A stretch of DNA of 64,000 nt. Source: Falsiruegeria mediterranea M17 (GTDB taxonomy: Bacteria > Pseudomonadota > Alphaproteobacteria > Rhodobacterales > Rhodobacteraceae). The stretch lies in the NCBI RefSeq assembly GCF_900302455.1, contig NZ_ONZG01000001.1, forward strand, positions 558,001-622,000. Direction: 5' to 3'. Shown piece after piece: positions 63,249-64,000 of the stretch (its first letter is position 1; every line of letters begins with the position of its first letter). Under the pieces are notes generated by a model. It saw only the letters and a list, made by a program, of their open reading frames with translations, ran no database searches and was not told the DNA's origin. The position numbers and the translations under genes were made by a program.

Positions 63249-64000
63249 ATGAAACGCAGAACTCTGATTGGCGCTGTTGTCGCCACCATCGCCCTGACCG
63301 TTTCCGCGACTGCCAGCCTGGCTGCGGATTGGCCCAAGCGCCCCATCAACCTGGTTGTGCCCTACAAGGCTGGCGGTGGCACGGATGCCTATGCTCGCGC
63401 TATCTCAGCCGCAGCCGAGGGTGTGTTGGACGTGCCCGTCGTCGTTGTGAACAAGCCCGGTTCGGGTGGTCTGAACGGAGCAAACTCGGTCGTGGGTGCA
63501 CGCCCGGATGGCTACACCATGATGATGACCTCGGGTGGTTCGTTTCTGCTGTCGACCATGACCCGTGACACCAAGATCGACGCGCTGGAAAGCTTTCAGT
63601 TTGTCGCTCAGGTTGGCCAGCTACGCACCTCGCTGATGGTGCCCAAGGACAGCCCTTTCCAGTCCGTGCAGGACGTGATTGACGCAGCCAAGGCAAACCC
63701 CGGCTCGCTTCGTTGGGCACATTCGGGCCGCGGTGGCTTCCACCACGTTGGCGGTCTGGGCTTCCTGGCCAACAATGACATCGAAGCCCAAGACGTTCCG
63801 TTCAAAGGGGGCGGACCGACCCGCGCCGCTCTGATTGGGTCGCAAGCTGATTTTGGCTTCCTGGGCGTTCAGCAGCTGGCCGGCTTCGAAGAGCAGCTGC
63901 GCGCACTCGCCGTCAACAGCCAGGACCGCGACACCATCATGAAGGACGTGCCCGCCTTTGGTGAGCTGGGTATTCCCTTTGCCGCCGTCTCCTCGCCGGT
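63249..64000 (+). CDS. Tripartite tricarboxylate transporter binding protein (TctC/Bug), 5' part
   Basis: 250 residues visible, open at the window end. Signal peptide MKRRTLIGAVVATIALTVSA with cleavage near SLAADW. Then the Bug-family opening WPKRPINLVVPYKAGGGTDAYAR and VVVNKPGSGGLNGANSV. These periplasmic proteins bind carboxylates and deliver them to TctAB membrane partners, which would lie beyond the window. Family members total about 320 residues, so about 70 are missing. Confidence 0.93.
   Translation, partial: MKRRTLIGAVVATIALTVSATASLAADWPKRPINLVVPYKAGGGTDAYARAISAAAEGVLDVPVVVVNKPGSGGLNGANSVVGARPDGYTMMMTSGGSFLLSTMTRDTKIDALESFQFVAQVGQLRTSLMVPKDSPFQSVQDVIDAAKANPGSLRWAHSGRGGFHHVGGLGFLANNDIEAQDVPFKGGGPTRAALIGSQADFGFLGVQQLAGFEEQLRALAVNSQDRDTIMKDVPAFGELGIPFAAVSSP

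Overview
The window looks like a chromosomal segment of a Roseobacter-group alphaproteobacterium (Rhodobacteraceae; Ruegeria or a close relative is my best guess). The reasons are its high G+C coding bias, the alphaproteobacterial rimP-nusA-ylxR-infB and kdsD-lptC-lptA-lptB-hpf-ptsN orders, Tat-type leaders, and several small or odd families I associate with marine roseobacters. No rRNA, tRNA, CRISPR array or intact insertion sequence was seen.

Layout. 1-1.9 kb: end of an ABC transporter (ATPase, permease) and radC. 1.9-7.3 kb (minus): secA followed by an unrecognised anchored protein and a phosphate-binding-like/OmpA hybrid. 7.5-10 kb (plus): parvulin, argJ, mutT. A 44-codon TTG-start gene lies at 10.2 kb. 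10.4-15.8 kb (minus): rimP-nusA-ylxR-infB, preceded by a terminator that is probably an attenuator. 16-18.5 kb: a half-length peptide-binding protein coupled to proline iminopeptidase, and divergent ubiG. 18.6-21.3 kb: a tandem duplication of a degenerate-receiver-like gene with a convergent marR; one marR copy is broken. 21.3-25.1 kb: comF-grxC-nit-marR operon, a methyltransferase and hemH. 25.2-31.6 kb: envelope genes (small membrane peptide, L,D-transpeptidase, CAP lipoprotein) and the LPS export/stress block, in which rpoN is missing from its usual place. 31.8-40.9 kb: nnrS with an FNR-type box, mtgA, a GST, queG, a hydantoinase-like gene with a class II aldolase, msrAB, an exported glutathione peroxidase and an EamA exporter. 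41-43.4 kb: a zinc-limitation pair (COG0523 GTPase and DUF1826) behind a perfect Zur-like palindrome, then HU. 43.5-47.8 kb: AMP nucleosidase-adenine deaminase salvage operon, an ArsC-family protein and a VOC protein.

48-55.2 kb is the most interesting part. A GcvA-like LysR gene faces a tight six-gene operon: class II aldolase, Rieske oxygenase, a PanB-like protein with altered active-site residues, a TauD/gamma-butyrobetaine-hydroxylase-like dioxygenase, a DddP-like M24 protein and a di-iron membrane hydroxylase. I recognise no described pathway with this set; a quaternary-amine or betaine-type substrate is only an inference. 55.4-61.7 kb is a second LysR gene facing a Ugp-like ABC transporter with a metallophosphodiesterase. 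61.7-64 kb holds a flavodoxin-fold protein, a third LysR gene and the start of a TctC-type binding protein, cut by the window end.

Two non-coding observations tie the last region together. Two copies of a roughly 130-bp element (47.85 and 55.25 kb), each just 3' of a LysR gene, carry a 19-bp hairpin in which five base pairs differ between the copies and all five differences are compensated. Both divergent LysR promoters also hold an ATTAG-N5-CTAAT inverted repeat.
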